Part shown: in pieces, positions 44,614 through 53,835 of the stretch
Numbering within the stretch: the stretch's first letter is position 1
Layout of the letters: each line of letters starts with the position of its first letter
From: Candidatus Eiseniibacteriota bacterium
GTDB taxonomy: Bacteria; Orphanbacterota; Orphanbacteria; Orphanbacterales; Orphanbacteraceae
Reading direction: 5' to 3'
DNA: 64,000 bases
NCBI GenBank assembly: GCA_029262235.1
Contig: JAJCZU010000003.1
Location: forward strand, 558,001 to 622,000
Notes under the pieces: generated by a model
The model's input: only the letters and a program-made list of their open reading frames with translations
What the model was told of the DNA's origin: nothing
Database searches by the model: none
Translations under genes and position numbers: made by a program

Positions 44614-45195
44614 TTGCCGGACTCGAACGACATCACGCGGATGCTGCACGACGCGAGCGGTGGCTCGCGGGCGGCCGCAGACGAGCTCCTTCCCGTCGTT
44701 TACGACGAATTGCGCCGGCTCGCCCAGAGCCGGATGGCCGATGAGCGGGGCAACCACACGCTCCAGGCGACCGCGCTCGTGCACGAGGCGTATCTGAAGC
44801 TGGTCGATCAGACCCGTGTGGTCTGGCAGAACCGGGCGCACTTTTTCGCCGTGGCCGCGAAGGCGATCCGGCGCATTCTGATCGACCACGCCCGCGCGAA
44901 GCGAAGCGCCAAGCGCGGCGGCGACGACGCCCCCCTTTCTCTCGACGATGCCCTCACGGTTCCCGCGTCATCCGGCGATCCCGGTCTCGACTTTCTCGCT
45001 CTGCACACCGCTCTCGAAAAGCTCGCACTCGAAGACTCCGTGAAGGAACAGGTCGTCGAACTCCGTTTCTTCGGGGGGCTCACAGGAAAAGAGACGGCGG
45101 AAGTGCTCGGTGTCGATCCGCGCACCGTCGACCGCTACTGGCAGTACGCGCGCGCCTGGCTCTACCGCGAACTCACGGAGGGCGCCGATGAGTGA
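44614..45195 (+). CDS. ECF-type RNA polymerase sigma factor (TIGR02999-like)
   Basis: 193 residues from a TTG at 44614. I chose it because the resulting N-terminus MPDSNDITRMLHDAS aligns with the usual 'D-I-T-x-L-L' start of this sigma group; the only ATG alternative (44641) removes it. Region 2: ELLPVVYDELRRLAQSRM, TLQATALVHEAYLKLV, RAHFFAVAAKAIRRILIDHAR. Region 4: ALEDSVKEQVVELRFFGGLTGKETAEVLGVDPRTVDRYWQYARAWL. The group is common in Acidobacteria and Planctomycetes, where it is linked to Ser/Thr kinases. The stop overlaps the kinase start by 8 bp, so they form a regulatory pair: the kinase may control the sigma factor by phosphorylation. Confidence 0.92.
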   Translation: MPDSNDITRMLHDASGGSRAAADELLPVVYDELRRLAQSRMADERGNHTLQATALVHEAYLKLVDQTRVVWQNRAHFFAVAAKAIRRILIDHARAKRSAKRGGDDAPLSLDDALTVPASSGDPGLDFLALHTALEKLALEDSVKEQVVELRFFGGLTGKETAEVLGVDPRTVDRYWQYARAWLYRELTEGADE

Positions 45196-47983
45196 CGACC
45201 CAGGGCGCCCGTTCGCGGCCGATCTCTTCGCGAAGGCGATGGATCTCGCACCTCACGCTCGTTCCGCGTGGCTGATAGAAGCGTGCGCGGGGGACGACAC
45301 TCTTCGTGCGGAAGTCGAATCTCTTCTCGCAGCTCACCGGAGCGCCGCGGACTTCTTGAACACACCGCCGTTCGATGCCGACCTCGGCGCGCACGAATCG
45401 ATTGCTCCGGAAGACTTGTCCGGGCGCACGATCGGTTCGTACCGTCTCGTTCGCATGCTCGGCTCGGGCGGAACGGGCACGGTGTATCTCGCGGAAAGGG
45501 CGGATGCCGAATTCGAGAAGCACGTCGCGGTCAAACTGATCCGGCGCGGCATGGATACCGACCACATCATTGCGCGCTTTCAAAACGAGCGCCGGCTGCT
45601 CGCCGCGCTCGAACACGCCGGCATCGCGCGCATGATCGACGGCGGTGTCACGGAAGACGGACGCCCGTATCTCATTATGGAGTACGTAGAGGGTGTTCCG
45701 ATCGACCGATACTGTGATACGCACGATGTTTCGCTCCGCGAGCGCATCGCCCTCTTTCGCACTGTGTGCGACGCGGTGCATCACGCCCACAGAAACCTCA
45801 TCGTTCATCGCGATATCAAACCGGGAAACGTCTTCGTGAGCACGTCCGGCGAAGTGAAGCTTCTCGACTTCGGCATTGCGAAGGTGCTCGACGTGGAAAC
45901 GGGCGCGGGCGAAGCTTCGAGCGGCGGCGTTACGGTAACGGGCCTTCGCATGATGACGCCGCGCTATGCGAGCCCGGAGCAGGCGACCGGGCAGCCGATC
46001 ACGACTGCGACAGACGTCTATTCGCTCGGCATCGTCCTTTACGAACTATTGACGGGAACACGCCCTTACGATCTGGCCACGGGTTCGGCTGCCGAAATCG
46101 AGCGTGTGATTCGTGAGGAAGATCCCGCGCGTCCGAGCGCGGCGCTCGAGAAGCGTCTGCGTGATGCGCGTGATCAGGGCGCGTCACGGCGCGCGCGCGC
46201 ACTCACCGGAGACCTCGACAACATCGTGCTGAAGGCGATGAGCAAGGCGCCACCTGACCGGTACGGGTCGGCGGAACAGTTTGCGGACGACCTGGGGCGG
46301 TATCTCGACGGGCTTCCCGTCAGCGCGCGCGCCCACACCCTTCGCTATCGCGCTGCGAAGTTTCTGCGCCGGAATCGCGCTCTTGCTGTGGCAGGCGCGA
46401 CCGTGTTCGTGCTTCTGGTCGGCGCTACGGCTATCACCACGACGTTGTATCTGCGATCCGAGCGCGCTCTCACCGAGGCAGAGTCACAGCGACGCAAAGC
46501 GAATCGTGTGAGCGAGTTTCTGCAGGAGCGCATGAGCGCCGTCGATCCGGTAGAGACGCAGAGCGGTGATGAAGTGACCGTTCGCGAGCTCCTGCGCGAG
46601 GCTGCGGATCGGATCGAGCAGGATCTCGGAGAAGACCCCGACGTAGCGGCCGCCATGCACAGAACGATCGGCAATACGTACAAGAATCTCGGGGACTACG
46701 CGAAGGCGGAAGAGCATCGTCGCGCGGAGATCGCGTTGCTCGAGCCGATGTTCGCGGATGACGCGCCCGCGCTCATCGATGCGCGGCTCGCACTCGGCCG
46801 CGTGCTTTTCGAACGCGGAGAGCATGCCGCTGCGGAGAGCCTGTTTCGCGAACTTCTGCCCCTGGTCGAAAACGACGACTCGGAAGCAGGGCGGGCCCTT
46901 GTTGCGAGCGTCTACCGTGACTTCGGCGACGTTCGCATGGCACGAGGCGCTTACGAGGAAGGACGCGAGTGGCTCGAGCGGGGACTTGCGCTTCGCCGGG
47001 CGCTTCCGGGAGAACGAGACGAAGAGCTTGCCGGCGATCTCAACTCGCTCGGTCTGCTGCTCGTGCGCACGGGCAACTATGAGCCGGCCGTCACGCACTT
47101 TCAGGAAGCCATCGAACGCATGAAGAACGTCCGGGGCGATCACCATACGTTCATCGGGCAGATCGAGAACAACCTCGGCTGGGGATACGGGCACCAGGAA
47201 CGGTGGGAAGAAGCGCTCCCTCACTTCCGCGAGGCGCTTGCGAACTATGACGGCGTACTGGCGAACGACCACCCGTTCGCGCTGATGGCGAGAGGGAACT
47301 TTGCGCAGGCCTTGCAGTCGGTGGGGGACTGGGAAGAGGCCGAGCGCGTGTATCTTGAAGTGATCGCGGGTTTTCGCTCGCGATACGGAGACCGGCACGC
47401 GAATGTCGGTCACGCACTCAACAATTACGCGATGATGGTCGATCGCCGGGAAGATCATGATGCCGCCGCCGCTCTTTATCGCGAGGCGCTCGGCATTTAC
47501 CGGGAGCAGCTGGGTGACGACCACCCGTACGTGGCGGTAGCCAGGCACAATCTGGCGGGAGTGCTTCGCTCGGCAGGCCAGGGCGCGGAGGCGGAGAAGG
47601 AGTGTCGCGCCGCGCTTGCGCTGCGGAGACGCATTCTGCGGGCGGGCCACCCCGACATTGCCCGCTCGACCGAACTCCTCGGCACTCTCCATACGGACCG
47701 TGGTGAGTTTCGGGAAGCCGAGCCGCTGCTGAACGAGTCCTTCGCGATCCGGAAGGAAGCCTTACCCGCAGGCAACGCCGTTACGGCCTACAGCGAACTT
47801 CTTCTTGGACTCTGCCTCTTCGAACTCGGTCGAACGCAGTCGGCCGAAGAACATCTTGCGCGCGCCCGGGAGGACCTTCTTGCGGCGCACGGGGAAGACG
47901 ACGCCCGTACGCTGCAGGCCCGCGCCGCGCTCGATCGTCTTCGCAACGCCGAGCCGCCCGTCGGAAACGGGGAGACCCGTTAA
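45188..47983 (+). CDS. Transmembrane Ser/Thr protein kinase with TPR repeats, sigma-factor partner
   Basis: 931 residues from the ATG at 45188, eight bases inside the sigma-factor gene. An N-terminal cap (FAKAMDLAPHARSAWLIEACAGDDTLRAEVESLL) is followed by a Hanks kinase domain (about 80-380) with MLGSGGTGTVYLAE, VAVKLIRRGMD, HRDIKPGN (Asp209, Lys211), D227-FG and MTPRYASPEQ. A transmembrane helix lies at about 398-422 (VAGATVFVLLVGATAITTTLYL). The rest is nine or more TPR repeats, including the kinesin-light-chain type (ALNNYAMMVDRREDHDAAAALYREAL). All catalytic residues are retained. It shares layout with the kinase at 37986 but is clearly diverged. Confidence 0.93.
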   Translation: MSDDPGRPFAADLFAKAMDLAPHARSAWLIEACAGDDTLRAEVESLLAAHRSAADFLNTPPFDADLGAHESIAPEDLSGRTIGSYRLVRMLGSGGTGTVYLAERADAEFEKHVAVKLIRRGMDTDHIIARFQNERRLLAALEHAGIARMIDGGVTEDGRPYLIMEYVEGVPIDRYCDTHDVSLRERIALFRTVCDAVHHAHRNLIVHRDIKPGNVFVSTSGEVKLLDFGIAKVLDVETGAGEASSGGVTVTGLRMMTPRYASPEQATGQPITTATDVYSLGIVLYELLTGTRPYDLATGSAAEIERVIREEDPARPSAALEKRLRDARDQGASRRARALTGDLDNIVLKAMSKAPPDRYGSAEQFADDLGRYLDGLPVSARAHTLRYRAAKFLRRNRALAVAGATVFVLLVGATAITTTLYLRSERALTEAESQRRKANRVSEFLQERMSAVDPVETQSGDEVTVRELLREAADRIEQDLGEDPDVAAAMHRTIGNTYKNLGDYAKAEEHRRAEIALLEPMFADDAPALIDARLALGRVLFERGEHAAAESLFRELLPLVENDDSEAGRALVASVYRDFGDVRMARGAYEEGREWLERGLALRRALPGERDEELAGDLNSLGLLLVRTGNYEPAVTHFQEAIERMKNVRGDHHTFIGQIENNLGWGYGHQERWEEALPHFREALANYDGVLANDHPFALMARGNFAQALQSVGDWEEAERVYLEVIAGFRSRYGDRHANVGHALNNYAMMVDRREDHDAAAALYREALGIYREQLGDDHPYVAVARHNLAGVLRSAGQGAEAEKECRAALALRRRILRAGHPDIARSTELLGTLHTDRGEFREAEPLLNESFAIRKEALPAGNAVTAYSELLLGLCLFELGRTQSAEEHLARAREDLLAAHGEDDARTLQARAALDRLRNAEPPVGNGETR

Positions 47984-48046
47984 TTGATGGGGAATCGGCC
48001 GCAACGTGTTAGTTTTACTGTGAAACATGCAAACAAAGGAGCGCTC

Positions 48047-48634
48047 ATGTCTGACGATCCGAAAGATACGGGAATGGATGCGAACGAAAGTGCGGGGCAG
48101 GGAGGAGCCGACGAAGGGAAAGCGGCACCCGTAAACGAGGCTGCCACACCCGGCGCGACCCCCACCGCGAGTGCCGGCTCGACGGGCGCACCGAAGAAGG
48201 CCGATCCCGTGAAACGCTTTCTCGCCGTGTTCATCGACGGCCTGATCGCCGCCATGATGTCTCTGGTTCTGGGAGTCGTGATTCCGGTGCTCGGATTCTT
48301 TCTCGGCGCTCTGCTCGGCGCGGCCTACATGCTCGTGCGCGACGGATTGACGCTCGAGTTCATGGACCAGCGATCGCTCGGCAAGAAGCTGCTCAAGCTT
48401 CGCCCGGTCCGACTCGACGGCAGCCGTCTCGATCTGAACGATTCGATGAAGCGCAACTGGGTCTTCGCTGTGCCGAACGGTCTGCAGGCGATTCCGATCC
48501 TCGGGCAGATTCTCGGCAGCCTGCTCGGTATTGTGCTGGGCATCGTCGAGTGCATCCTCGTGCTGACGGATCCCGAGGGACGCCGGTGGGGCGACAAGCT
48601 CGCGAACACGCGCGTAATCGAAGTCGACGAATAG
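48047..48634 (+). CDS. RDD-family membrane protein
   Basis: 195 residues; AAAGGAG lies upstream of the ATG at 48047. The first 60 residues are acidic, Ala/Gly/Pro-rich and probably cytoplasmic. Then the RDD domain follows: RFLAVFIDGLIAAMMSLVLG (here R-x-x-A-x-x-x-D in the first helix), a second helix pair (VIPVLGFFLGALLGAAYMLVRDG), SLGKKLLKLRPV and a C-terminal helix with DPEGRRWGDKLANTRVIEV. RDD proteins have been tied to Na+/H+ transport in a few cases, but the family is diverse. It lies 12 bp before ytoQ. Confidence 0.87.
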   Translation: MSDDPKDTGMDANESAGQGGADEGKAAPVNEAATPGATPTASAGSTGAPKKADPVKRFLAVFIDGLIAAMMSLVLGVVIPVLGFFLGALLGAAYMLVRDGLTLEFMDQRSLGKKLLKLRPVRLDGSRLDLNDSMKRNWVFAVPNGLQAIPILGQILGSLLGIVLGIVECILVLTDPEGRRWGDKLANTRVIEVDE

Positions 48635-48646
48635 AGGGCGCGGGGC

Positions 48647-49099
48647 ATGAAGACGTGGACCGTTTATCTGTCAGGCGAAGTGCATACGAACTGGCGTGAC
48701 GAGATCGAAGCCGGCGCGCGCGCGGCGGATCTCGCGGTCACATTCACCGCGCCTGTCACGAATCATGCGAACAGTGACGATTGCGGCGCTGCGATTCTCG
48801 GCGCCGAGCCCGACCCCTTCTGGCATGACCACAAGGGTGCGAAGATGAACGCGATTCGCACGCGCACGCTTCTCGAAAGCGCGGATATCGTCGTGGTTCG
48901 TTTCGGCGACAAGTATCGACAGTGGAACGCGGCTTTCGACGCGGGCTATGCGGCCGCGCGCGCCAGGCCGCTTATCGTGCTACACGATCCTGAGCATCGC
49001 CACGCGCTGAAAGAGGTCGACGCGGCGGCGTACGCGGTGGCCGAATCGCCCGACCAGGTCGTTCGCATTCTGCGCTACGTGTTGACGGGCGCGCTGTAG
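48647..49099 (+). CDS. ytoQ: YtoQ-family protein
   Basis: 150 residues. The full-length match in features is VYLSGEVHTNWRDEI at the N-terminus, APVTNHANSDDCGAAILG, DPFWHDHKGAKMNAIRTRTL, VVVRFGDKYRQWNAAFDAGYAAA and LIVLHDPEHRHALKEVDAAA. The family fold resembles nucleoside 2-deoxyribosyltransferases, and B. subtilis YtoQ is the named member, with no established function. Cytoplasmic. Probably co-transcribed with the RDD gene, 12 bp upstream. Confidence 0.88.
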   Translation: MKTWTVYLSGEVHTNWRDEIEAGARAADLAVTFTAPVTNHANSDDCGAAILGAEPDPFWHDHKGAKMNAIRTRTLLESADIVVVRFGDKYRQWNAAFDAGYAAARARPLIVLHDPEHRHALKEVDAAAYAVAESPDQVVRILRYVLTGAL

Positions 49100-49113
49100 G
49101 GGACGACTGCGCG

Positions 49114-50160
49114 CTACTTGATCAGAGTAAATTTGCGTGTCACGGTCTCGTGCTGCGTTTGGAGCTGCAGAAAATAGACGCCTGACGGCAGCGTGGAAGT
49201 GTAGGGAATCGCGTGTATCTGCGCGGGGAGCGGCGCGTCGCGGAGAAGCGTTTCCTCGAGCCGGCCGCGCGCATCGTATATCCGGAGCGACACGGGGCCA
49301 GGCTCGCGGAGATCGATCGAGAAGGTCGTGGCCGGGTTGAACGGGTTCGGGGCCACGTGCAGCGTGCTGACCGTGCGCGGGACGCCGGTGTCGGTCACTT
49401 CGGTCGGAACCGGGTACTGATTGATCCATAAATCATCCAGGAAGATGTGCGAAGTGCCGGACTGATTGTAGATGTCGGCCGCAAAGCTCCCTGCCGTGTT
49501 CTGGAGCGCGGGCGAGGAATCGAAATCGTCGATCGTCCACGCGGCGGGTTCCGTGTCCGTCTCGGGCCACACTTTCGCCTGCAGCCGCGTCGTGCCTGCG
49601 TCGAACTGCGTGACACGAAAGCGAAGACGATAGCGCGTATCGTTCTGCAGACCGCCCGCGACCGGATTGTAGCCGGTCGAGAACTGTGTCTCGACTCCGT
49701 TCAGCTCCCGCCAGAGACCGAGGTCCTCGGGCCACCCCCAGCCGCCTTTCAGGAACATCGCGTACCCCTGCCCGAACGGGATCGTGTCCTGAAGCGACCC
49801 GCCGTTCTGCCTTACATAGAATCCGAAACCCTGCTGCGCGACGTTCTCGAACTCGATCGTAACCTCGACCTCCACGTCCGTCTCGGAAAAGCCCGGCAGA
49901 ATCATGCGCGCCACCTGGGCGGTGTTGCCGTTCATGCGCCCGCGGTTCGACTGCAGGTCGTGCACCGTCACGATCGAGGTGGAGGCATACCACGGCGAGG
50001 GCCAGTCCGATCCGTCGGGACCGTCGAAACTCTCCGCGTACGGAAGCTGGGCGAAAGCGGACGTCGCGCCATTCAGAATCGCCATGCACGCAACCAGCGA
50101 AGCAAAAAGCAAACAGTGGCGCGCGGAGGAGGCGGTGCGCTGAAACAGGCTGATGTTCAT
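49114..50160 (-). CDS. Secreted protein with lectin-like domain and sorting domain
   Basis: 348 residues if it starts at the ATG at 50160. ATGs at 50166 and 50169 are in frame, and an AGGAGG about 13 nt before the latter would favour it; a TATAAT box overlaps those upstream ATGs. After the signal peptide (ending SAFAQ) comes a jelly-roll-like domain (YAESFDGPDGSDWPSPW, then DVEVEVTIEFENVAQQGFGFYVRQNGG and IDDFDSSPALQNTAGSFAADIYNQSG), similar in outline to concanavalin-type domains of secreted hydrolases. The C-terminus is the FlgD-like domain (APNPFNPATTFSIDL...VSLRIYDARGRLEETL...SGVYFLQL..KFTLIK). Likely surface-exposed. Confidence 0.83.
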   Translation of the reverse strand: MNISLFQRTASSARHCLLFASLVACMAILNGATSAFAQLPYAESFDGPDGSDWPSPWYASTSIVTVHDLQSNRGRMNGNTAQVARMILPGFSETDVEVEVTIEFENVAQQGFGFYVRQNGGSLQDTIPFGQGYAMFLKGGWGWPEDLGLWRELNGVETQFSTGYNPVAGGLQNDTRYRLRFRVTQFDAGTTRLQAKVWPETDTEPAAWTIDDFDSSPALQNTAGSFAADIYNQSGTSHIFLDDLWINQYPVPTEVTDTGVPRTVSTLHVAPNPFNPATTFSIDLREPGPVSLRIYDARGRLEETLLRDAPLPAQIHAIPYTSTLPSGVYFLQLQTQHETVTRKFTLIK

Positions 50161-50167
50161 GTTCATC

Positions 50168-50173
50168 ATTATA
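50168..50173 (-). promoter_or_regulatory. Consensus -10 box overlapping upstream ATGs
   Basis: TATAAT on the minus strand, seven bases before the ATG at 50160. It overlaps the first of three in-frame ATGs, so a transcript from it can only use the third. A strong AGGAGG lies just upstream of the box and would be used only by a longer transcript. Confidence 0.4.
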
Positions 50174-50343
50174 GACTAAAATACCTCCTTTTCGGGCACG
50201 CGTCCCCGCACGCCGGTTCGTTGCCCCGATAAACTGCAAGTCTCATACCGTCATCCGTCCTGACAGGGTCAGAATCGTGCGGGAGGAACCTTGGGCGCCG
50301 CAAATACTCCCTTCGAACGATTGAACGAAAGGACCGGGATCTC

Positions 50344-51225
50344 ATGAAACGCGTCTTATGCTTTCTCATTGCCGTATTCTCCGCCGCCACTCTGCTCGCC
50401 GTGAGTGCGGGCGCCGATATCGTCGAACCGGGCCGCCGCTACGCGGGCGAAGTGATGCTCGAGTTTCCGGCGATCGGCGCGTCCTTCACGCTGCCGGCAG
50501 GATGGATCGCGGTTCTGCCGGAGGGCGCCGAACTTCTCATCATGCAGAACGAGGCGACCGGCGCGTATCTGTTCGCGACCGGAGACGAAATGACAGTTGC
50601 CGAAGCGCTGGGCGTCATGGGTGCGCCGATCGATCTCGGAGACGGCGTCGTGCTGAAGCCCGAGGGTGACGTGACGCGCGACGGAAACCAGCTGCGAAAC
50701 GTGTACGCGGTTTCCGGCGGGGAGGGGCCGCTGTTCGGGTACGTGAACACGATCATCGGTGATGCCGGCATCGGCGTTTCGTTCGTCGGGATCGGTCCTC
50801 CCGATGACACCGAGGCGCTCAAGAGCGTCGTGGAGCGCGTCGGCCGTTCTCTCTCACTGGTTCCGGTCGCGCCGGTCGCGCAGGCGCAGCAGGGCGGCTC
50901 CGGTACATGGCAGGACGAACTCGCGGGCCGCAAGCTCACGCACTTCTTCACGCGAACGGGATACACGGAAGAGGACTACATGTGGCTTTGCGCGGACGGC
51001 CGCTTCTATCACAGCACGCAGGCCGGTGGATTCGGCGGCGGGGCGAGCGGAGCGTTCGCGTCCTCGTACGGCGGGCGATGGAGCGCGACTGGCGATGCGG
51101 GCGCAGGCACGCTCGTCCTTCGCTACAACGACGGCCAGTCCGCGACGTACGCGCTTTCATGGGACGGCACGAAGCTGTTCCTCGACGGAAAGCGATACTT
51201 TCGCGAGGCCACTGACTGCCGCTGA
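50344..51225 (+). CDS. Exported two-domain hypothetical protein
   Basis: 293 residues; GAAAGGA lies upstream. The signal peptide ends about VSAGA (residue 24). The first domain (about 40-175: FTLPAGWIAVLPEGAELLIMQN, VYAVSGG, ALKSVVERVGRSLSLV) has the outline of the PsbP-like/DUF1795 fold of small periplasmic proteins. The second (about 190-293: ELAGRKLTHFFTRTGYTEEDYMWLCADGRFYHST, GRWSATGDAGAGTLVLRYNDGQSATYALSWDGTKLFLDGKRYFR) resembles lipocalin-like beta-barrel domains with the LCADGRF motif. A Gln/Gly linker joins them. No function known. It converges on the TonB-dependent receptor gene. Confidence 0.75.
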   Translation: MKRVLCFLIAVFSAATLLAVSAGADIVEPGRRYAGEVMLEFPAIGASFTLPAGWIAVLPEGAELLIMQNEATGAYLFATGDEMTVAEALGVMGAPIDLGDGVVLKPEGDVTRDGNQLRNVYAVSGGEGPLFGYVNTIIGDAGIGVSFVGIGPPDDTEALKSVVERVGRSLSLVPVAPVAQAQQGGSGTWQDELAGRKLTHFFTRTGYTEEDYMWLCADGRFYHSTQAGGFGGGASGAFASSYGGRWSATGDAGAGTLVLRYNDGQSATYALSWDGTKLFLDGKRYFREATDCR

Positions 51226-51237
51226 CGCCGCGCGTGA

Positions 51238-53652
51238 TCAGAACCGACTCGTCAGGCTCACCCCGAGCGACGGCAGGATCGTGAACCACATTTCGTCGTC
51301 GCGCACCAGTTTCTGTCCCCCGCCCGGTTCCGAAAGCCGGAAGTAATCGTATCCGAACACGTTCGCGTGATTCGTCATGTTGACGAGTTCCGCGAAGAAG
51401 CGCACGTCGCCGTGCTTCGTGCGGAAATCCTTCGTCGCGCGCATGTCGAGCCTGTGATAGGCCGGCAGGCGCGACCCGTAGATCTCGATCGGACGGATCG
51501 TGAAGTCGGGCTGCCCTTCCTCGTTCGTAATCGGCACGAGTTCCTCGAGCGTCCCCGGCCAACCCGTATGAAACGCGTACGACGTGTTGATCGACCAGTT
51601 GCGCGAGAGCCGGTACGTGCAGTCGAGGTTGAGCGCGTGGCGCTGATCCTGCGGGTTCGGATGCGTCCTGTCGTAGACGAGCTCCGAGGGATCGTTCACG
51701 TTGTCGATCCGGCTCACTTCCTCCTCGGCCAACGAATATGCGTAGCTTCCGCGCATCATCACACGCTCGCTCAGTCGCTGGTCGTAATAGAATTCGACGC
51801 CCTTGCCTGTCGTGCGATCCGGATATACGAGAATGCGATCTTCATTCGTTTCGGGGAAGACGTCGATCCCGCCTTTCCAGCCGCGGTACACGGGGCGCAG
51901 GTCCGTGCCTTCCTTCGTATACGCTTCGATCCGCAGCGTCGCGCCGTTCGCGAACAGCTGTTCGAAGCCGGCCGTGAACTGCTCGCTCTTCTCTGATGAA
52001 TAGTAATCTTCCTGCCCGTTCAGGAGCGCGAGGTCCTGAATCCCCTGAATCTGGCGATAGATCCCCCAGCCGAGGCGCACGCGGCTCGACGGCGTGAGGT
52101 CGAGCAGCGCGTTGACGCGGGGGCTGACGTCGCTGTCGCCCGTATACGAGGCGCGGTCGTGGCGCACACCCGTTTCGAGCGTGAACGCATCCCACGGCCG
52201 TACGCGGTTCGAGAAATAGAGCCCGAGCGTCGTGCCGTCGCGGTTGTAGTTCGTTTCGGTCACGACGGGAAAGTAGCCGATGCTGTCGGGCGTCGAGTCT
52301 TCCGGATGCTGGCTGACGGAATTACGAAACGTATAGTCGGTCGTGAAGCGTTTGCAATCGATGCCCGCCTGAAAGAAGAGCCGCGGCATCGGTTCGAAGA
52401 GCCAGTCCTGCTTCGCGCCGAGCACGTTGTAGTCATGCTTGTTCGATACGGAGTACAGCTCGCCCGGCATTTCCGTGAAGTATTCGGAACCGCTCCGGTC
52501 GCGCGTCACGAGACCCGCGGAGAGCAGGCTGCGCACGATCAGGGCGTCCGAGAACGTGGAGCGCAGCGTGGTCCAGACGTAGGAGTTGCCGTACGTGTTG
52601 TTCGCGAGTTCCTGTGTCTTGATCGAGTCCTGAAAACCGGCCGTGGCCTGGGCGTCGAACGTGTAGGAATCGCCGGCGTGGAGCGCGTGCAGCGCGATGG
52701 TGTGCGACGTGTTCAGGTCGTACTGCACCTTCGAAAACAGATCGTAGTAAGTCGGGGAGGGGAGGTCGTTCTGATTGACGATCTTGAAGACGAGGTCGAG
52801 ATACCCGCGGCGCCCCGAAACGAACCAGGAGCCGCGGTTGTCGGCAAAGCGCCCTTCGGCGAGTGCCCGCGCGTTCATGAAGCTGATGCCGACGCTGTAA
52901 CGCTTCTGATCGGCCGGCGGCCTGCGGGAAGCGATGTCGAACACGCCGCTGCGCTTGTTGCCGTACTCGGCCGGAAATCCGCCGGTAAGAAGCTGCACGC
53001 CCTCGATCGTTTCGACATCAATAATGCTGATGGCGCCCTCGTTGAAATCCTTCAGGTGATACGGCTCGTAGATTTCGAGTCCGTCGAGCAGGATCAGCGT
53101 TTCGTCGTGCCGGCCGCCTCGAATCGAAAAATGCGCGTTGTAATCACCGGACGAAAGCCCCGGCATCCGGTTCACGGCACGGAACACGTCTTCGCCGAGC
53201 TGCGGCACGAGCTGCATCTCGGCGCGGCTCATGGTCTTCCGCGCGGAGGGACGGCCGTCCATGAACGAGAATGCACCCGGACTCACGGTAATCTCCCGCA
53301 GGCGGAACACGTGCGGGGCGAGGCGGACGGTTGTGGGAAGACCGCCGACGCCATCGGGCGCCCGCACGAACTCCACGTTATAGGAGGCGTGGCTGATCTG
53401 AAACGTGAGCGCGCCCTCGGGCAGGCCGGCGAAAGTGAACGAGCCGTCGCTTCCCGTGATCATGACGCGCGCCGTCCCTTCGAGCAGCACATCCGCATGG
53501 GGCACGCCTTCGCCCGTGCCGGCGTCGACCACCCGTCCGCTCCAGGAAGCCGTCTGCGCCGCGGCTCCCCCCGCGAGGAGCGCGAGCGCCGCCGCGACCG
53601 CGAAGATCGCCCCCGGCATGGTCAGGGGGAAAGAGCTTGATTTCGCCATCAT
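51238..53652 (-). CDS. TonB-dependent outer-membrane receptor
   Basis: 804 residues from the ATG at 53652, with GGGAGG seven bases upstream. Signal peptide (ending GGAAAQ), then a carboxypeptidase-regulatory-like beta domain (SGRVVDAGTGEGVPHADVLLEGT, ITGSDGSFTFAGLPEGALTFQI). The plug domain follows (EDVFRAVNRMPGLSSGDYNAHFSIRGGRHDETLILLDGLEIYEPYH, VQLLTGGFPAEYGNKRSGVFDIASR), then a 22-strand barrel ending in phenylalanine (LGVSLTSRF). It imports a ligand using TonB energy; the substrate cannot be read. No SusD-like gene or known riboswitch lies beside it. Its neighbours are a secreted hypothetical protein and a secreted subtilisin. Confidence 0.92.
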   Translation of the reverse strand: MMAKSSSFPLTMPGAIFAVAAALALLAGGAAAQTASWSGRVVDAGTGEGVPHADVLLEGTARVMITGSDGSFTFAGLPEGALTFQISHASYNVEFVRAPDGVGGLPTTVRLAPHVFRLREITVSPGAFSFMDGRPSARKTMSRAEMQLVPQLGEDVFRAVNRMPGLSSGDYNAHFSIRGGRHDETLILLDGLEIYEPYHLKDFNEGAISIIDVETIEGVQLLTGGFPAEYGNKRSGVFDIASRRPPADQKRYSVGISFMNARALAEGRFADNRGSWFVSGRRGYLDLVFKIVNQNDLPSPTYYDLFSKVQYDLNTSHTIALHALHAGDSYTFDAQATAGFQDSIKTQELANNTYGNSYVWTTLRSTFSDALIVRSLLSAGLVTRDRSGSEYFTEMPGELYSVSNKHDYNVLGAKQDWLFEPMPRLFFQAGIDCKRFTTDYTFRNSVSQHPEDSTPDSIGYFPVVTETNYNRDGTTLGLYFSNRVRPWDAFTLETGVRHDRASYTGDSDVSPRVNALLDLTPSSRVRLGWGIYRQIQGIQDLALLNGQEDYYSSEKSEQFTAGFEQLFANGATLRIEAYTKEGTDLRPVYRGWKGGIDVFPETNEDRILVYPDRTTGKGVEFYYDQRLSERVMMRGSYAYSLAEEEVSRIDNVNDPSELVYDRTHPNPQDQRHALNLDCTYRLSRNWSINTSYAFHTGWPGTLEELVPITNEEGQPDFTIRPIEIYGSRLPAYHRLDMRATKDFRTKHGDVRFFAELVNMTNHANVFGYDYFRLSEPGGGQKLVRDDEMWFTILPSLGVSLTSRF

Positions 53653-53835
53653 GAGTCGGCCTCCCGGGGTTTGCATGGAACTGCTGGGGAAAATGGTACG
53701 CAGGAAGCATGAGAATTGCGTGAAAGAAGCCGAAACGGACGAAACAAGATCCGTAGAGAGCAACGAAGGCCCAGCACAACGATCGCGTGCGGGAATCTAC
53801 CCGCGCGAGCCCGACCACTTAATTCGGAGGCACTC

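Noticed and set aside
42389-44797. 802-codon plus-strand open frame across the nucleosidase and disordered-protein genes
   Set aside because: It runs antisense to two genes and through the gap, repeats and terminator between them; no signal or domain is present.
53653-53835. Riboswitch (for example cobalamin) between the TonB receptor and subtilisin genes
   Set aside because: The 183-bp divergent gap is too short and shows no conserved box or long stem arrangement I could identify.
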